In this document: in pieces, positions 34,381-42,415 of the stretch
Layout: every line of letters begins with the position of its first letter
How positions within the stretch are numbered: the stretch's first letter is position 1
NCBI RefSeq assembly: GCF_019049325.1
Contig: NZ_JAGMUO010000120.1
Location: forward strand, 186,218 to 250,217
Source of the DNA: Streptomyces sp. AC512_CC834
GTDB taxonomy: Bacteria > Actinomycetota > Actinomycetes > Streptomycetales > Streptomycetaceae
DNA length: 64,000 bases
Direction of reading: 5' to 3'
Made by a program: the position numbers and the translations under genes
Notes under the pieces: model-generated
The model's database searches: none
What the model was told of the DNA's origin: nothing
The model's input: the letters and a program-made list of their open reading frames with translations, nothing else

Positions 34381-35475
34381 ATGTCCGTGAACCCGCACGA
34401 AGCCCTGCCGATCCGGCTCAACGTCGACGACAGCGACTCCCCGTCCGATGTCCTCGACGCGCTGTTCCTCGGCCGTTTCGCCACGGGCGAGCAGCCGTAC
34501 TCGCACGCGGCGAACATCGACCGCGTACGGTCCGGAGCCACGCTGCTGCCGCCCGGCGCGCGCGTGCTGCGGATCGCCCGCGACGACGACCGCAGCGCGA
34601 CGCTGGCCGAGGGCGACGGCTGGACCCTGCTGATCTCGCGCTGGAACCGGGGCGCCGACGTCACGGTGACGGCGACCAGCGCCGACCTCGCCGAGAAGGT
34701 GCTCGGCGACGCGACGGACGGCGCGGCCGACGAGCCCGAGCCGCAGCCGGAGAACGTGACGATGGGCTTCTGGTACGTCTCCCCGCGGCGCGGCCCGCAC
34801 CGCACCACCCGGCAGATCTCCGCGGGCACCTGGGACGAGGTCCGGGGCAACTACACGGCGCCGGTCGCGGACGCGATGGACGGCCTGATGAAGACGACCC
34901 CCGAGGACATCGCGGGCCGGCTGCTGCTCCTGCACGGCCCGCCGGGCACCGGCAAGACCTCGGCGCTGCGGACGCTGGCCCGGTCCTGGCGGGACTGGTG
35001 CCAGGTGGACTGCGTGCTGGACCCGGAGCGGCTCTTCTCCGACGTCGGCTATCTGATGGACATCGCCATCGGCGAGGAGGACGCGGCGGGCAAGGGCCGC
35101 TGGCGGCTGCTGTTGCTGGAGGACTGCGACGAACTGATCCGCGGCGAGGCCAAGCACACGGCGGGGCAGGCGCTCTCCCGGCTGCTGAACCTCACGGACG
35201 GACTCCTCGGCCAGGGCCGCAACGTCCTGGTGGGCGTCACGACCAACGAGGACCTCGAACGCCTCCACCCCGCCGTCGTCCGCCCCGGCCGCTGCCTGGC
35301 CCGCATCGAGGTCGGCACGCTGACCCGCCGGGAGGCGGTGGACTGGCTGGGCACGGAGGAGGGCGTGGGCCGCGAGGGCGCCTCGCTGGCGGAGCTGTAC
35401 GCGCTGCGCCGGGGTACCTCACCGACCGCGCTGCCGGAGCCGCGGGCGGGCACGGAGGCCGGGCTGTACCTGTAG
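34381..35475 (+). CDS. AAA-type ATPase with DUF5925-like N-terminal region
   Basis: A 364-aa protein. The N-terminal 160 residues are an actinobacterial domain of unknown role (DUF5925-like). They are followed by an AAA module with Walker A GPPGTGKT (186-193), Walker B LLLLEDCDEL (about 234-243), and a sensor/Arg-finger region VRPGRCLARIEV. It is similar to CbbX/FtsH-type AAA cores but without protease or membrane segments. The ATG at 34381 gives the family N-terminus. It is transcribed alone or with the DUF72 gene 20 bp downstream. The substrate is unknown. Confidence 0.82.
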   Translation: MSVNPHEALPIRLNVDDSDSPSDVLDALFLGRFATGEQPYSHAANIDRVRSGATLLPPGARVLRIARDDDRSATLAEGDGWTLLISRWNRGADVTVTATSADLAEKVLGDATDGAADEPEPQPENVTMGFWYVSPRRGPHRTTRQISAGTWDEVRGNYTAPVADAMDGLMKTTPEDIAGRLLLLHGPPGTGKTSALRTLARSWRDWCQVDCVLDPERLFSDVGYLMDIAIGEEDAAGKGRWRLLLLEDCDELIRGEAKHTAGQALSRLLNLTDGLLGQGRNVLVGVTTNEDLERLHPAVVRPGRCLARIEVGTLTRREAVDWLGTEEGVGREGASLAELYALRRGTSPTALPEPRAGTEAGLYL

Positions 35476-35495
35476 CCCGGTGCTTTGATGGGAGT

Positions 35496-36266
35496 ATGAC
35501 CCTGTTCGTCGGCACGTCGGGCTGGCAGTACCGGGACTGGCGGGAGGCCCTCTACCCACCCGGGCTGCCCGTCCGGCTGTGGCTGGAGCGGTACGCGGAC
35601 GCATTCGCGACGGTCGAGATCAACAACGCCTTCTACCGCCTGCCCGCCCGGGAGACCTTCGCGGCGTGGCGCGAGCGGGTGCCGCCGGACTTCGTGGTCG
35701 CCGTCAAGGCGAGCCGCTACCTGACGCACATCAAACGCCTCCGCGACCCGGCGGAGCCGGTCGACCGTCTGATGACCCACGCGGCGGGCCTCGGCGACCG
35801 CCTCGGCCCGGTCCTGCTGCAACTGCCACCGACGCTGCGCGCCGACCCGGCCCTCCTGGACACCTGCCTCGCCTGCTTCCCGCCGGGCACCCGGGTCGCA
35901 GTGGAACCCCGCCACGAGTCCTGGTGGACGCCCGAGGTGCGCGAGGTCCTTGCCGCCCGCGGCGCGGCCCTCTGCTGGGCAGACGTCCGTGCCCGCCCGG
36001 TCACCCCCCTGTGGCGCACCACCGACTGGGGCTACGTCCGCTTCCACGAGGGCCGAGCCACCCCCGGGCCGCATTACGGCCGCCGATCCTTGGCAACCTG
36101 GCTCGACCGCATCGCAACCACCTGGCCGAACACGAGCGACGTCTACACCTACTTCAACAACGACCCGAACGGGGCAGCGGTGGGCGACGCGGTGATTTTG
36201 GCCCGACTGGCGCGAAGGGCACATCTGACGGTGACACGAACGCGCCCCGAAGGGGCGCGGGGCTGA
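35496..36266 (+). CDS. DUF72 family protein
   Basis: A 256-aa TIM-barrel-like protein of the DUF72 (YecE) family. The N-terminal FVGTSGWQYRDWREALYPPG, the NNAFYRLP motif, and the C-terminal VYTYFNNDPNGAAVGDA are diagnostic. Its biochemical function is not established. It follows the AAA gene by 20 bp. GGAG is close to the ATG. Confidence 0.92.
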   Translation: MTLFVGTSGWQYRDWREALYPPGLPVRLWLERYADAFATVEINNAFYRLPARETFAAWRERVPPDFVVAVKASRYLTHIKRLRDPAEPVDRLMTHAAGLGDRLGPVLLQLPPTLRADPALLDTCLACFPPGTRVAVEPRHESWWTPEVREVLAARGAALCWADVRARPVTPLWRTTDWGYVRFHEGRATPGPHYGRRSLATWLDRIATTWPNTSDVYTYFNNDPNGAAVGDAVILARLARRAHLTVTRTRPEGARG

Positions 36267-36324
36267 GACATTGTGCGGCTCCGCCGCGTGGGCGCGACAA
36301 GCCACGACGCACCCGCAGCCGAGC
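36241..36324 (+). repeat. dispersed Streptomyces-type intergenic repeat with hairpin
   Basis: CGCGCCCC-GAA-GGGGCGCG (36241-36259) forms a perfect 8-bp stem overlapping the DUF72 stop. It is followed by a sequence containing GTGCGGCTCCGCCGCGTGG and GCGCGACAAGCCACGACGCA. I recognise this combination as a short repeat scattered between genes in many Streptomyces genomes. It probably works as a terminator here. Confidence 0.65.
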
Positions 36325-36347
36325 GGCGGCCCGAACCAAAACGGCGC

Positions 36348-36716
36348 TCAGTCCCCGTAAGCCGCCCGCAGGGCATCCCGTACGGCCCGCAGCGCATCGG
36401 CCTCGCCGACCCCGAGCCGCCGCGCCCGCGAGGCGAACTCCTGCGCCCCGGCCGCAACCTCCCGCTCCGCCGCAGAGCCCGCGGCAGCGACAAACGTTCC
36501 GTTGCGCCCCCGCGTCTCGATCACCCCGTCTCCCTCCAGCGCCCGGTACGCCTTGGCGACCGTGTTCGCGGCGAGCCCCAGCGACTCGGCCAGTCCGCGC
36601 ACGGTAGGCAGCCGGTAGCCGACCGGCAGGACACCCGACCGCGCCTGTTCGGAGATCTGCGCGCGCACCTGCTCGTAGGGCGGCGCGCCGTCGTCAATAT
36701 GGATCTTCAAGGTCAC
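36348..36716 (-). CDS. short GntR-family regulator (YtrA type)
   Basis: A 122-aa protein. It has one winged-helix domain with LPTVRGLAESLGLAANTVAKAYR and EGDGVIETRGRNGTFVA, then a short dimerising helix pair, which is the compact YtrA subfamily. GTG 36716 was chosen because it places the start just before the HTH. YtrA regulators usually control ABC transporters, but none lies adjacent. It is divergent from a GNAT acetyltransferase, with 71 bp between them. Confidence 0.87.
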   Translation of the reverse strand: MTLKIHIDDGAPPYEQVRAQISEQARSGVLPVGYRLPTVRGLAESLGLAANTVAKAYRALEGDGVIETRGRNGTFVAAAGSAAEREVAAGAQEFASRARRLGVGEADALRAVRDALRAAYGD

Positions 36717-36787
36717 GCGGCGATTGTCCCGTATCCCGAGGAAAATGAGAGGCATCCGACCACCCGCCCGCCGTAGCGTGCGCCCAC

Positions 36788-37714
36788 ATGACCGTTCTTG
36801 TACGCGACCTGCGTTCCGACGATCCGGCCGACGTCGCGGCCTTCGCCCATGTCCGGCATCTCTCCGTGCCGTTCATCCTGTGGACGCCCGAGGCCGTCGT
36901 CCACCGCCTCGTCCACACCCACCCGGACGCCCGGAGCCGGTCCCTCGTCGCGGAGGAGGACGGGGAGGTGATCGGCACCGCCCAGATCGGGCTGGCCCAC
37001 GACAGCACCGAGCCCGGCCAGGCGTACCTCAACATCTACGTCCACCCCGACAGGCTGCGGCGCGGAGCCGGCGGGCTGCTGGTGCGCACGTCCGAGGAGT
37101 ACCTGGCCGGCGAGGGCGCGACGAAGCTGTACTCCTGGGTGCTGGACGGGCCCGCCAACCTGGCCTTCGCCGAGCGGCACGGCTACGAGCGGCGGCGCGC
37201 CGCCCACTTCCTGCGGCTGGACCTGGCGAACGGCACGCTGCCACCGCGGGCGTCCCCGCCTCCCGGTGTGGAACTGCGCACCGCGGCCGACTACGCGGAC
37301 GACCCCCGACCCCTGTTCGAGCTGGACGCGGAGACGATGGCGGACGAACCGAGCGACGTCGACGTCGAGTTCACGGACTACGAGGCCTGGCTCGCGGAGA
37401 CCTGGCGGCACCCGCTGCTGAACCGTGAACTGACCACGGTCGCGGTCGTCGACGGCCGCCCGGCCGCCTTCAGCGTCGCCTACACCGACGGCACCCGGTA
37501 CTCGACCGCCATGACGGGCACGGTCCGCGCCCAGCGCGGCCGGGGCCTGGCCAAACTCGCCAAGACCGACTCCCTGCACCGGGCCCGCGCGGCGGGGTAC
37601 ACGGACGCGTTCACGGGCAACGACACGGACAACGGTCCGATGCTCGCCATCAACAAGTGGCTCGGCTACGAGGTCTGCGCGACGGAGGTGCGCCATGTCC
37701 GTGAACTCGGCTGA
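36788..37714 (+). CDS. tandem-domain GNAT acetyltransferase
   Basis: A 308-aa protein with two GNAT folds. The first (about 5-150) has the acetyl-CoA loop IYVHPDRLRRGAGGLLV. The second (about 155-305) has TGTVRAQRGRGLAKLAK and the TGNDTDNGPMLAINKWLGY motif. The layout resembles mycothiol synthase and related actinobacterial double GNATs, but nothing identifies the acceptor. It overlaps the DUF402 gene by 20 nt. Confidence 0.88.
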   Translation: MTVLVRDLRSDDPADVAAFAHVRHLSVPFILWTPEAVVHRLVHTHPDARSRSLVAEEDGEVIGTAQIGLAHDSTEPGQAYLNIYVHPDRLRRGAGGLLVRTSEEYLAGEGATKLYSWVLDGPANLAFAERHGYERRRAAHFLRLDLANGTLPPRASPPPGVELRTAADYADDPRPLFELDAETMADEPSDVDVEFTDYEAWLAETWRHPLLNRELTTVAVVDGRPAAFSVAYTDGTRYSTAMTGTVRAQRGRGLAKLAKTDSLHRARAAGYTDAFTGNDTDNGPMLAINKWLGYEVCATEVRHVRELG

Positions 37715-38198
37715 GGTGCCGGCCGAGGTGAGCGTCGCACTTGTCAAGGCGGGCCGTACGAAGATCCGGTACGCGAGCGAGCTGCTGCACGACGACGGCA
37801 CCCGCCTTGCCGTCCGCGCCCCCTGGGCCGGTGACGGCGTCCGCGACTTCGGCTTCGTGCGCTTCGAGGCCGGCGACGTCTTCACCGAGTACTACTGGCG
37901 CGACCGCTGGTACTCCGTGAAGGAGGTCCGCACGGCCGCCGGTGTGCTGAAGGGCTGGTACTGCGACATCACCCGCCCCGCCGTCCTGACCGGCACCCAA
38001 CTGGTCGTCGAGGACCTCGACCTGGACCTGTGGCGCTCCGCTGACGGCGCCGACGTACGGCGGCTGGACGAGGACGAGTTCGCCGAGAGCGGGCTGGCGG
38101 AGCGGGACCCGCAGGCCGCTGCCGCAGCCGTGGCCGCACTGGACGAGCTGGAGCGACTGGCCGCCCACGGGGACGCCTTCACCGACCTGCTGCGATAG
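37695..38198 (+). CDS. DUF402 domain protein
   Basis: A 167-aa protein of the DUF402/FomD-like family. The core FTEYYWRDRWYSVKEVRTAAGVLKGWYCDIT, followed by a DLDLDLW metal-site-like motif, is typical; characterised members are metal-dependent nucleotide or phosphate-ester hydrolases. The start lies inside the 3' end of the GNAT gene, giving translational coupling. Confidence 0.85.
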   Translation: MSVNSAEVPAEVSVALVKAGRTKIRYASELLHDDGTRLAVRAPWAGDGVRDFGFVRFEAGDVFTEYYWRDRWYSVKEVRTAAGVLKGWYCDITRPAVLTGTQLVVEDLDLDLWRSADGADVRRLDEDEFAESGLAERDPQAAAAAVAALDELERLAAHGDAFTDLLR

Positions 38199-38211
38199 CG
38201 CGCCGCCCGGC

Positions 38212-38740
38212 TCATCCGTACGTCGCCACCACCGCGTACCGCTCGTCGGTCACCTCCCTCCCCCACAGCGCCGGGTCGTCGGACAGCCGTTCCACGCGCA
38301 CCTGCCCGGCGTGCGGGGCGCAGCAACTCCCGCCAGTGCCGCAGGGCCCGGCCGGGGTCGGGCAGCGTCCACAGCACGTGCCGGACCAGCACGGTGTCGA
38401 AGCGCTGCTCGCCCACGGGCGGTGCCGCGGCGTCACCGGTGAGGAACACCGCGTCACGACCGGCGAGTTTGGTCCTGGCCAGCTCCACCATGGCCGGGGA
38501 CAGGTCGACTCCGGTGACGTGGTGTCCCCGCTCGGCCACGAGGAGCGACAGGCTGCCGGTGCCGCAGCCCAGGTCGAGGACGTCTCCGGGCCGGGCAGGC
38601 AGCCAGGAGCCCAACCGGGCGGCCCAGGCCCGGCGTACGCCGGCGTCGCGCAGGCCGTGGTCGGGCTCGTCGTCGAAGGCGGCGGCCTCCGCGTCCCAGT
38701 CGACACGCGGTGCGGTCGTCCGATCACTGTCTTCGCTCAT
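38212..38740 (-). pseudogene. SAM-dependent methyltransferase, internally deleted and frameshifted
   Basis: The first frame from ATG 38740 reads as a normal class I methyltransferase: DVLDLGCGTGSLSLLVAERG (SAM motif I), GVDLSPAMVELAR, and DTVLVRHVLWTLPDPG. It continues to HWRELLR near 38320. The expected C-terminus (APHAGQVRVERLSDD to TDERYAVVATYG) is then found in another frame, down to the stop at 38212. About 25 residues normally between these parts, including the beta-strand after motif III, are missing. The simplest reading is a deletion with frameshift. A sequencing error alone would not restore the missing strand. Confidence 0.7.
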
Positions 38741-38749
38741 GCGCCAAGA

Positions 38750-38808
38750 GTGACACCCGCCACTGACAACGGAGTCGTGGCGCCGGAACGTGACAACCGC
38801 CACTGACA
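38750..38808 (-). promoter_or_regulatory. two direct copies of a TGTCAGTGGCGGKTGTCAC element
   Basis: GTGACACCCGCCACTGACA (38750-38768) and GTGACAACCGCCACTGACA (38790-38808) are 40 bp apart. Read on the minus strand they are TTGTCAGTG/CTGTCAGTG followed eight bases later by CACTCT/CACGTT. This is close to the actinobacterial PafBC/RecA-NDp DNA-damage promoter (TTGTCRGTG-N8-TAnnnT). The proximal copy would start RNA at or near the methyltransferase ATG. Confidence 0.5.
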
Positions 38809-38891
38809 GGAATGCATCGATGGGCAACTCTCGGGGAAAGGGTCTACCTCCGTGAGAACGCGGAACCCGGTGGATCCGTAAGGAGGCAGCC

Positions 38892-39026
38892 ATGCGCCGT
38901 CTGACCGTGCAGAAGCCCCTGAAGAAGTCCGACGCCCGCCGAGTCCGCGAGGAGGCCGAGGAGCGCCCCGCGGGGCGCCCGGAGGTCCGCAAGGACATCG
39001 CGCGCACGTGGTGGCCGGAGAGCTGA
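38892..39026 (+). CDS. 44-aa small basic protein
   Basis: A short frame, MRRLTVQKPLKKSDARRVRE followed by EAEERPAGRPEVRKDIAR and ending TWWPES, with a perfect AAGGAGG ribosome site seven bases before the ATG. The composition (Lys/Arg/Glu-rich, no hydrophobic helix) suggests a soluble helical protein. I recall similar small proteins in Streptomyces but know no function. It is divergent from the broken methyltransferase, and the repeated TGTCAGTG elements lie upstream. Confidence 0.7.
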   Translation: MRRLTVQKPLKKSDARRVREEAEERPAGRPEVRKDIARTWWPES

Positions 39027-39052
39027 CCGGGCCGGTCACGCCATGAGACGCG

Positions 39053-39520
39053 TCAGAGCAGCCGCTTACGGTAGTGGACGCGGTCGTAGGACCCGTCCAC
39101 TCGGCGTTCCACCGGCTCGTACCCGTACTTCGGGTAGATCTCCTGGTTGTCCCACATCTTCGCGTGGGTGTACAGCCTGATCTCGGGCAGACCCAGCGCA
39201 CGCGCGTGTGCCTCCACGAACCGCAGCAGCCGCCGCCCCACGCCCCTGCCGTGTGCGTCGGGGTGGACGGCGACGCTGTCGAGGAAGAGATGGTCCGCGC
39301 GCTCCTCCAGGACCACGAGGCCCACCAGGCCCATCCCGGGTTCGTCCGTCACGTACACCCTGCCCGCGGCCACGTTCGCCGCGTGGTCCGCCTCCATGGG
39401 CTGCGGCGCCACCCCGATGCGCTCGGCGTAGGGGCGGTAGGCGGCGTCGGTGACGGCCTCGACGGCCGGTACGTCGGCGGGGACCGCCTGCCGGATCCGC
39501 TCTTCGCGCTCGTGTGTCAT
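39053..39520 (-). CDS. GNAT family N-acetyltransferase
   Basis: A 155-aa single-domain GNAT. The acetyl-CoA-binding motif A is LDSVAVHPDAHGRGVGRRLL, with motif B HAKMWDNQEIYPKYGYEPV, typical of small amine or amino-acid acetyltransferases. ATG 39520 (MTHEREER) was chosen over an upstream start at 39640 because the longer N-terminus is poorly conserved in character. The substrate is unknown. Confidence 0.88.
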   Translation of the reverse strand: MTHEREERIRQAVPADVPAVEAVTDAAYRPYAERIGVAPQPMEADHAANVAAGRVYVTDEPGMGLVGLVVLEERADHLFLDSVAVHPDAHGRGVGRRLLRFVEAHARALGLPEIRLYTHAKMWDNQEIYPKYGYEPVERRVDGSYDRVHYRKRLL

Positions 39521-39717
39521 GCCGCGCACGGTAGCTACCTCAGCACAGCCTGAGCACTCCCTTAACGCGACCATAAGGATCTCCATCACCCGCCTCCAGC
39601 AGGCGATTCCACGGTTTCTCGGGGCTAGTTTGCTGACCACCCCACGGGTTCCGGCCCGCGCAAAACCACGTTCCCCATGTTCCCCGCGTTCCCCGTGACC
39701 GTCTCTAGGAGATCACC

Positions 39718-40791
39718 ATGCCCGCACCGTCCGTGTCCCGCAGGGCCGTCGCCGTCGCTGTCGCCGGTCTCGCCCCGCTCGCCCTGACCACGCTGGCCGC
39801 GGCCCCCGCGTCGGCGCACGGTTCGATGGGCGACCCGGTCAGCCGGGTGTCGCAGTGCCACGCCGAGGGCCCCGAGAACCCGAAGTCCGACGCGTGCAAG
39901 GCGGCGGTCGCGGCCGGCGGCACCCAGGCGCTCTACGACTGGAACGGCATCCGCATCGGCAACGCGGCGGGCAAGCACCAGGAGCTGATCCCGGACGGCA
40001 AGCTGTGCAGCGCCAACGACCCGGCCTTCAAGGGCATGGACCTGGCTCGCGGCGACTGGCCCGCGACCAGCGTGAGCAGCGGCTCGTACACCTTCAAGTA
40101 CCGCGTGACGGCCCCGCACAAGGGCACGTTCAAGGTGTACATCACCAAGCCCGGCTACGACCCGGCGGGGCCGCTGGGCTGGGGCGACCTGGACCTGTCC
40201 GCCCCGGTGGCGACGGTCACCGACCCGGCCGCCTCGGGCGGTTTCTACACGTTCTCCGGCACCCTGCCCGAGCGCTCGGGCAAGCACCTGCTGTACGCGG
40301 TGTGGCAGCGCTCGGACAGCCCGGAGGCGTTCTACTCCTGCTCCGACATCTCCTTCGGCGGCGGCGACGGCGCCGGCGCTGCGGGCGATGACGCGGGCGA
40401 TGACTCGACGGGCAGCGACACGGCGGGCGGTGCCGCACCGGCACCCGAGGCCTCCGCCCCCTCCGAGGAGCAGCTCGCAGCCGCTGCCGACAAGTCGACG
40501 ATCGAGCACCACGGCCACGGCGACCAGGACGCCGAGACGACCACCGACCCGACGGACCCGGCGACCCCGGCCGCCCCGGACGAGGCACCCGACCCGGCCG
40601 CCGAGGCCGCCGGTGAACCCAACCAGGTCAAGGCCGCCGGCGCGAGCACCGAGAACCTCGCCGAGACCGGCGGGGACAGCACCACGCCCTACATCGCCGT
40701 CGGTGGCGCCGCCGCCCTGGCGCTCGGCGCGGCCGTGCTGTTCGCGTCGGTCCGCCGGCGGGCGACGACCGGTGGCCGGCACGGCCACTGA
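39718..40791 (+). CDS. AA10 lytic polysaccharide monooxygenase with C-terminal sorting signal
   Basis: A 357-aa secreted copper enzyme. The signal peptide is cleaved after ASA so that His34 (HGSMGDPVSR) becomes the N-terminal histidine of the copper brace. The second histidine is His134 in APHKGTF, and Phe206 fits the axial position. AA10 enzymes cut chitin or cellulose oxidatively. No carbohydrate-binding module follows; instead an Asp/Ala/Pro linker leads to LAETG (314-318), a hydrophobic helix, and an Arg/His tail, a class E sortase-type wall anchor. AGGAGATC precedes the ATG. Confidence 0.92.
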   Translation: MPAPSVSRRAVAVAVAGLAPLALTTLAAAPASAHGSMGDPVSRVSQCHAEGPENPKSDACKAAVAAGGTQALYDWNGIRIGNAAGKHQELIPDGKLCSANDPAFKGMDLARGDWPATSVSSGSYTFKYRVTAPHKGTFKVYITKPGYDPAGPLGWGDLDLSAPVATVTDPAASGGFYTFSGTLPERSGKHLLYAVWQRSDSPEAFYSCSDISFGGGDGAGAAGDDAGDDSTGSDTAGGAAPAPEASAPSEEQLAAAADKSTIEHHGHGDQDAETTTDPTDPATPAAPDEAPDPAAEAAGEPNQVKAAGASTENLAETGGDSTTPYIAVGGAAALALGAAVLFASVRRRATTGGRHGH

Positions 40792-40821
40792 CACGGGGAA
40801 CGCGGGGGAACGCGGGGGAAC

Positions 40822-40860
40822 GCGGGGTCCGTCCGGCGGCTCAGGCCGGACGGACCCCGC
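40822..40860. terminator. bidirectional terminator hairpin
   Basis: A perfect 16-bp stem (GCGGGGTCCGTCCGGC and its complement) with a 7-nt loop lies between the convergent AA10 and lipase genes. Three GGGGGAACGC-like repeats precede it. Confidence 0.85.
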
Positions 40861-40880
40861 GTGGTGTGCCGAGCGTCCGG

Positions 40881-41747
40881 TCAGCCGAAGACCGAGGCGC
40901 AGGTGGTGGGCGTGGCGTGCGCCGGGTCCAGGGCGCCCGCCACCTCGTGGAAGGCGATCCGGTCGAACAGCCCGATCGCCAGGTGCTCGGAGAAGTCGAG
41001 CGGACACAGGTCCTGGAGCAGGACGTTGCGCACGCCCGGGCCGTCGAGGAACTGGCCGCGGTACGGCGTGACCACCTCGTCGTACTTCGTGGCGAGGACG
41101 GTGTAACGGACGCCGGGCACGGTGTCGCCGCCCGCGTTGAGCTTGGTGAGGACGTCGGAGCCGACGACCTGGTCGGCGAGGGCGGGGGTGTGCTCGTTCA
41201 GCAGGTCCCCGACGCCGGGGAAGTACGGCAGCAGGTTGGTGAGGCCGGAGAGCGTGGTGCCGTGGTTGCTGGGCGCGATGCCGACCAGGGCGTTCACCTT
41301 GGCGGCCCCGCCTAGGAACTTCAGGTAGTAGCGGGGCATCATGCCGCCCTGCGAGTGACCGACGATGTCGGTCTCGGCGGCGCCGGTCGCGGTGAGCACC
41401 TTGTCGACGTAGGCGGCCAGTTGCTCCGCCGACTTCTCGACCGGGCCGAGGCCGTGGAAGAACGGGACGCCGGGCAGTTGGCCGTAGTCGAGGGAGAAGA
41501 CGCAGTAACCGCGGTTCTTCAGGTAGGGGGCGAGGCCCAGCCAGTTGTCGACGGAGTTCCCGAAGGTGCCGTGGACCAGAACGACGGGGCGGGGATGGGC
41601 GGCGGAGGGCTTACAGGTGTAGTCGTTCCAGCCGGTGCTGGGGCGCGTGTCGGCGGCGTGGGCGGTGGTGGCGGCGGGGAGCAGGGCGACCGCGGCGGTC
41701 AGCAGCAGCGCGGTCAGTGGTCTGAGCAATCGGCTCCAGGGCAGCAT
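40881..41747 (-). CDS. secreted triacylglycerol lipase (alpha/beta hydrolase)
   Basis: A 288-aa exported lipase. Signal peptide residues 1-31 are followed by the oxyanion strand VVLVHGTFGNS, the nucleophile elbow GHSQGG (Ser132), an Asp candidate in TKYDEVVTPY, and a late His in FSEHLAIG. Cysteines near 45, 82, 249 and 284 would form disulphides. It acts outside the cell on acylglycerols or esters. Upstream are two copies of a TACT-N6-GTAACTT-type sequence. Confidence 0.9.
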   Translation of the reverse strand: MLPWSRLLRPLTALLLTAAVALLPAATTAHAADTRPSTGWNDYTCKPSAAHPRPVVLVHGTFGNSVDNWLGLAPYLKNRGYCVFSLDYGQLPGVPFFHGLGPVEKSAEQLAAYVDKVLTATGAAETDIVGHSQGGMMPRYYLKFLGGAAKVNALVGIAPSNHGTTLSGLTNLLPYFPGVGDLLNEHTPALADQVVGSDVLTKLNAGGDTVPGVRYTVLATKYDEVVTPYRGQFLDGPGVRNVLLQDLCPLDFSEHLAIGLFDRIAFHEVAGALDPAHATPTTCASVFG

Positions 41748-41830
41748 CGGGTGATCTCCTTGCGGCTCAGGGGAGTTGCGTCAGCAGGACGCCCTGTGAT
41801 CCGGATCACGAGGATGCTGTTCACTCGTCA

Positions 41831-41873
41831 AGTTACGGGCGAGTAGTGCAAGTGTGAAGTTACGGGTCAGTAA
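41831..41873 (-). promoter_or_regulatory. two direct copies of an AAGTTACGGGNNAGTA element upstream of the lipase
   Basis: AAGTTACGGGCGAGTA (41831-41846) and AAGTTACGGGTCAGTA (41858-41873) lie 84 to 126 bp before the lipase start and are 27 bp apart. Each holds a TTAC/GTAA-type dyad (in the second, TTAC-N6-GTAA on the lipase strand). They look like tandem operators. Confidence 0.5.
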
Positions 41874-41908
41874 AAACTTCCAGTGATAACCGGCGCCGCC
41901 GTCACCGC

Positions 41909-41947
41909 AACTGATAAAGGGTCACCAGAACTGACAAAGGGTCACCA
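41909..41947. repeat. 20-bp tandem repeat at the MarR stop codon
   Basis: AACTGAYAAAGGGTCACCA occurs twice with a 20-bp period, the second copy covering the MarR stop codon. It forms no hairpin. The role is unknown. Confidence 0.7.
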
Positions 41948-42388
41948 AGTGGGCCGCAGCGGCCCGCCCGGCGCCACGCGCAGCAGACCGTCGCGCAACG
42001 CGCGCACCCCGTCCTCGCCGAGCACGTCGACCCACGCACCCACGGCCTCCGCCGCCGCCTCCTCCGCGGCCCGCGTGCAGGCCCACCCCGCCTCGGTCAG
42101 CACGACCAGCCGGGCACGCGCGTCGGCGGGATGCGGCCGGCGTTCGGCGTACCCCTTGCGGACCAGGTCGTCGACGAGCTGACTGGCGGCCTGCTTGGTC
42201 ATCCCGAGGTGCGCGGCGAGGCCGGTGACCGTCGCGCCGTGCGGGGCGAGCCTGGTGAACGCGAACCCGTGCACGGGACGCACTCCCTCGAAGCCGCGAG
42301 CCACGACCCCCTCGTGGATGCGCTGCGTGAGCCCGCCGGCCGCGGCGAGCAGGGCGGCGGACAGGGCCATGGCGTCGGAGTTCTGCAC
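41942..42388 (-). CDS. MarR-family regulator
   Basis: A 148-aa winged-helix regulator. The recognition helix lies in GLAAHLGMTKQAASQLVDDL and the wing contains RRPHPADARARLVVLT. Dimerisation helices lie at both ends. It is divergent from a small cupin gene, with palindromic TGGTCAAG-type sites between the two start codons. It is therefore probably autoregulatory and a repressor of the cupin. Confidence 0.9.
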   Translation of the reverse strand: MQNSDAMALSAALLAAAGGLTQRIHEGVVARGFEGVRPVHGFAFTRLAPHGATVTGLAAHLGMTKQAASQLVDDLVRKGYAERRPHPADARARLVVLTEAGWACTRAAEEAAAEAVGAWVDVLGEDGVRALRDGLLRVAPGGPLRPTW

Positions 42389-42415
42389 GGGGGCATTGAA
42401 ACACCCTTGACATAT

